A stretch of DNA of 64,000 bases from Azospirillum sp. GTDB taxonomy: Bacteria > Pseudomonadota > Alphaproteobacteria > Azospirillales > Azospirillaceae. A program made the translations under genes and the position numbers. A model generated the notes under the pieces. That model did no database searches. It had not been told where the DNA came from and saw only the letters and a list, made by a program, of their open reading frames with translations. Positions 63,120-64,000 of the stretch are shown piece by piece (position 1 is the first letter of the stretch; every line of letters begins with the position of its first letter). Where the stretch lies: contig WGNK01000041.1 in assembly GCA_016124535.1 (NCBI GenBank), positions 62,001 through 126,000 on the forward strand. The letters run 5' to 3'.

Positions 63120-64000
63120 TCAAGGTCTTTTCCCGTCTCGACGGCCGGGTGATCGAACAGCCGCTGGCGATCGGCGATCCGCTGCCGCCGGGCACGGTGT
63201 GGATCGATCTGCTGCGGCCGGCGGAAGGCGAGCGCGCCCATGTCGCCGCCTGTCTCGGCATCGATCTGCCGACCCGCGAGGAGATGAAGGAGATCGAGGC
63301 GTCGAGCCAGCTCTATCTGGAGGGAGACGGCATCTTCCTGACCACGCCGGTGATCTCGCGGGTCGACTCGCCCCATCCCGAGCCCGGCGAGTTGACCTTC
63401 GTCCTGACGCCCCGCCACCTGATCACCATGCGCTACGCCGATCCGCGCTCGGTCACCGCCTTTGCCATGCGCCTGTCGCGCCAGCCGGAGGCGCTGACCA
63501 GCGCCCAGGACGCTCTGCTCGGCCTGCTCGATGCCGTGGTCGATCGCACCGCCGACGTGCTGGAACTGATCGGCGCCCGAATCGACGGGTTGTCGGCGCG
63601 GGTGTTCGTGGGCGGCCCCGACGACCCCTCCGACCAGGCCGCCCCCGACAGCCGGGACCTGCGCGACGTGATGAGCGGCATCGGCCGGGCCGGTGACCTC
63701 AACCACAAGGTCAGAGCCAGCCTGGCCGGGCTCGATCGCCTGGTGGTGTTCCTGACCGCACAGGCCGCCACCCGCCTGACCAAGGATCAGAAGGCAACGC
63801 TCAAAACTCTGGCGCGCGACTTGCGCTCGCTCAGCGAACAGGCCAATTTCCTGTCGCATGAAGCCAATTTCCTGCTCGACGCCACGCTCGGCCTGATCAA
63901 TATCGAACAGAACACCATCATCAAGATTTTTTCGGTCGCAGCGACCGCCTTCCTGCCGCCGACCCTGATCGCCAGCATCTACGGCATGAATTTCCACCAC
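63116..64000 (+). CDS. corA: CorA-type divalent metal transporter (cut by window end)
   Basis: 295 residues visible, 3' end outside the window. Long cytoplasmic domain ([29 protein letters not shown]), helical stalk, and the start of the pore with the signature YGMNF at residues 289-293 where the first membrane helix ends. Transports Mg2+ (or Co2+, Zn2+ in relatives). ATG 63116 overlaps the folD stop. Confidence 0.93.
   Translation, partial: MIKVFSRLDGRVIEQPLAIGDPLPPGTVWIDLLRPAEGERAHVAACLGIDLPTREEMKEIEASSQLYLEGDGIFLTTPVISRVDSPHPEPGELTFVLTPRHLITMRYADPRSVTAFAMRLSRQPEALTSAQDALLGLLDAVVDRTADVLELIGARIDGLSARVFVGGPDDPSDQAAPDSRDLRDVMSGIGRAGDLNHKVRASLAGLDRLVVFLTAQAATRLTKDQKATLKTLARDLRSLSEQANFLSHEANFLLDATLGLINIEQNTIIKIFSVAATAFLPPTLIASIYGMNFHH

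Overview
The window is a GC-rich bacterial chromosome segment with dense, short-gapped operons and many ATGA, GTGA or TTGA start/stop overlaps. The gene set points to an alphaproteobacterium, most likely a free-living member of the Rhodospirillales or a relative: a NifA-type activator, bacteriohemerythrin, RpoH next to RluD, HisZ, cobalamin genes of mixed Cob/Cbi type, an SLC5 symporter-histidine kinase, acetyl-CoA synthetase and large chemotaxis loci. No rRNA, tRNA, CRISPR array or insertion sequence was recognised.

Layout. 0-3.3 kb: a ClpP-type protease and a PAS-PAS-GGDEF-EAL protein. 3.6-6.7 kb: an oxygen/iron-flavoured group (ferritin-like protein, NifA-like activator, bacteriohemerythrin). 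6.7-13.3 kb: cobalamin genes (cobQ; cobA-cobB-cobD; cbiD-cobK), then tenA. 14-18 kb: the lpoA-like / rsmI-yraN neighbourhood, a VOC protein, a ketopantoate-reductase-like protein and a 32-residue membrane microprotein. 18.5-21.3 kb: a symporter-histidine kinase. 21.3-30.2 kb: a complete chemotaxis operon (STAS, CheY, CheA, CheW, receptor, CheR, CheD, CheB). 30.7-34.2 kb: a partner-switching module (STAS, HATPase, and two receiver-PP2C proteins, one with its catalytic site lost). 34.3-36.8 kb: a flotillin/YqiJ pair. 36.9-38.9 kb: acs. 39-45.4 kb: three histidine-kinase-type proteins (one lacks its phospho-acceptor His), CheC and a CheY-like protein, plus EVE and YciI proteins. 45.5-48 kb: a small membrane protein, rluD and rpoH. 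48-55.7 kb: a tail-anchored pseudokinase, a membrane protein, purA, hisZ and an unrecognised 571-residue protein. 56-57.8 kb: an AT-richer restriction-modification pair that looks acquired. 57.9-60 kb: the distal half of a BMP-type ABC transporter. 60-64 kb: fructosamine-kinase-like protein, tyrosine phosphatase, YggT, YggU, folD and a truncated corA.

How it fits together. Much of the window is signal transduction: c-di-GMP turnover, two chemotaxis-type loci, partner switching and phosphorelay parts. Several components keep their fold but have lost catalytic residues (GGDEF domain, PP2C domain, histidine kinase H-box, Ser/Thr kinase), so several outputs probably work by binding rather than by catalysis. 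The least described parts are the partner-switching module with its pseudophosphatase, the tail-anchored pseudokinase, the Ser-for-His kinase and the 32-residue protein.
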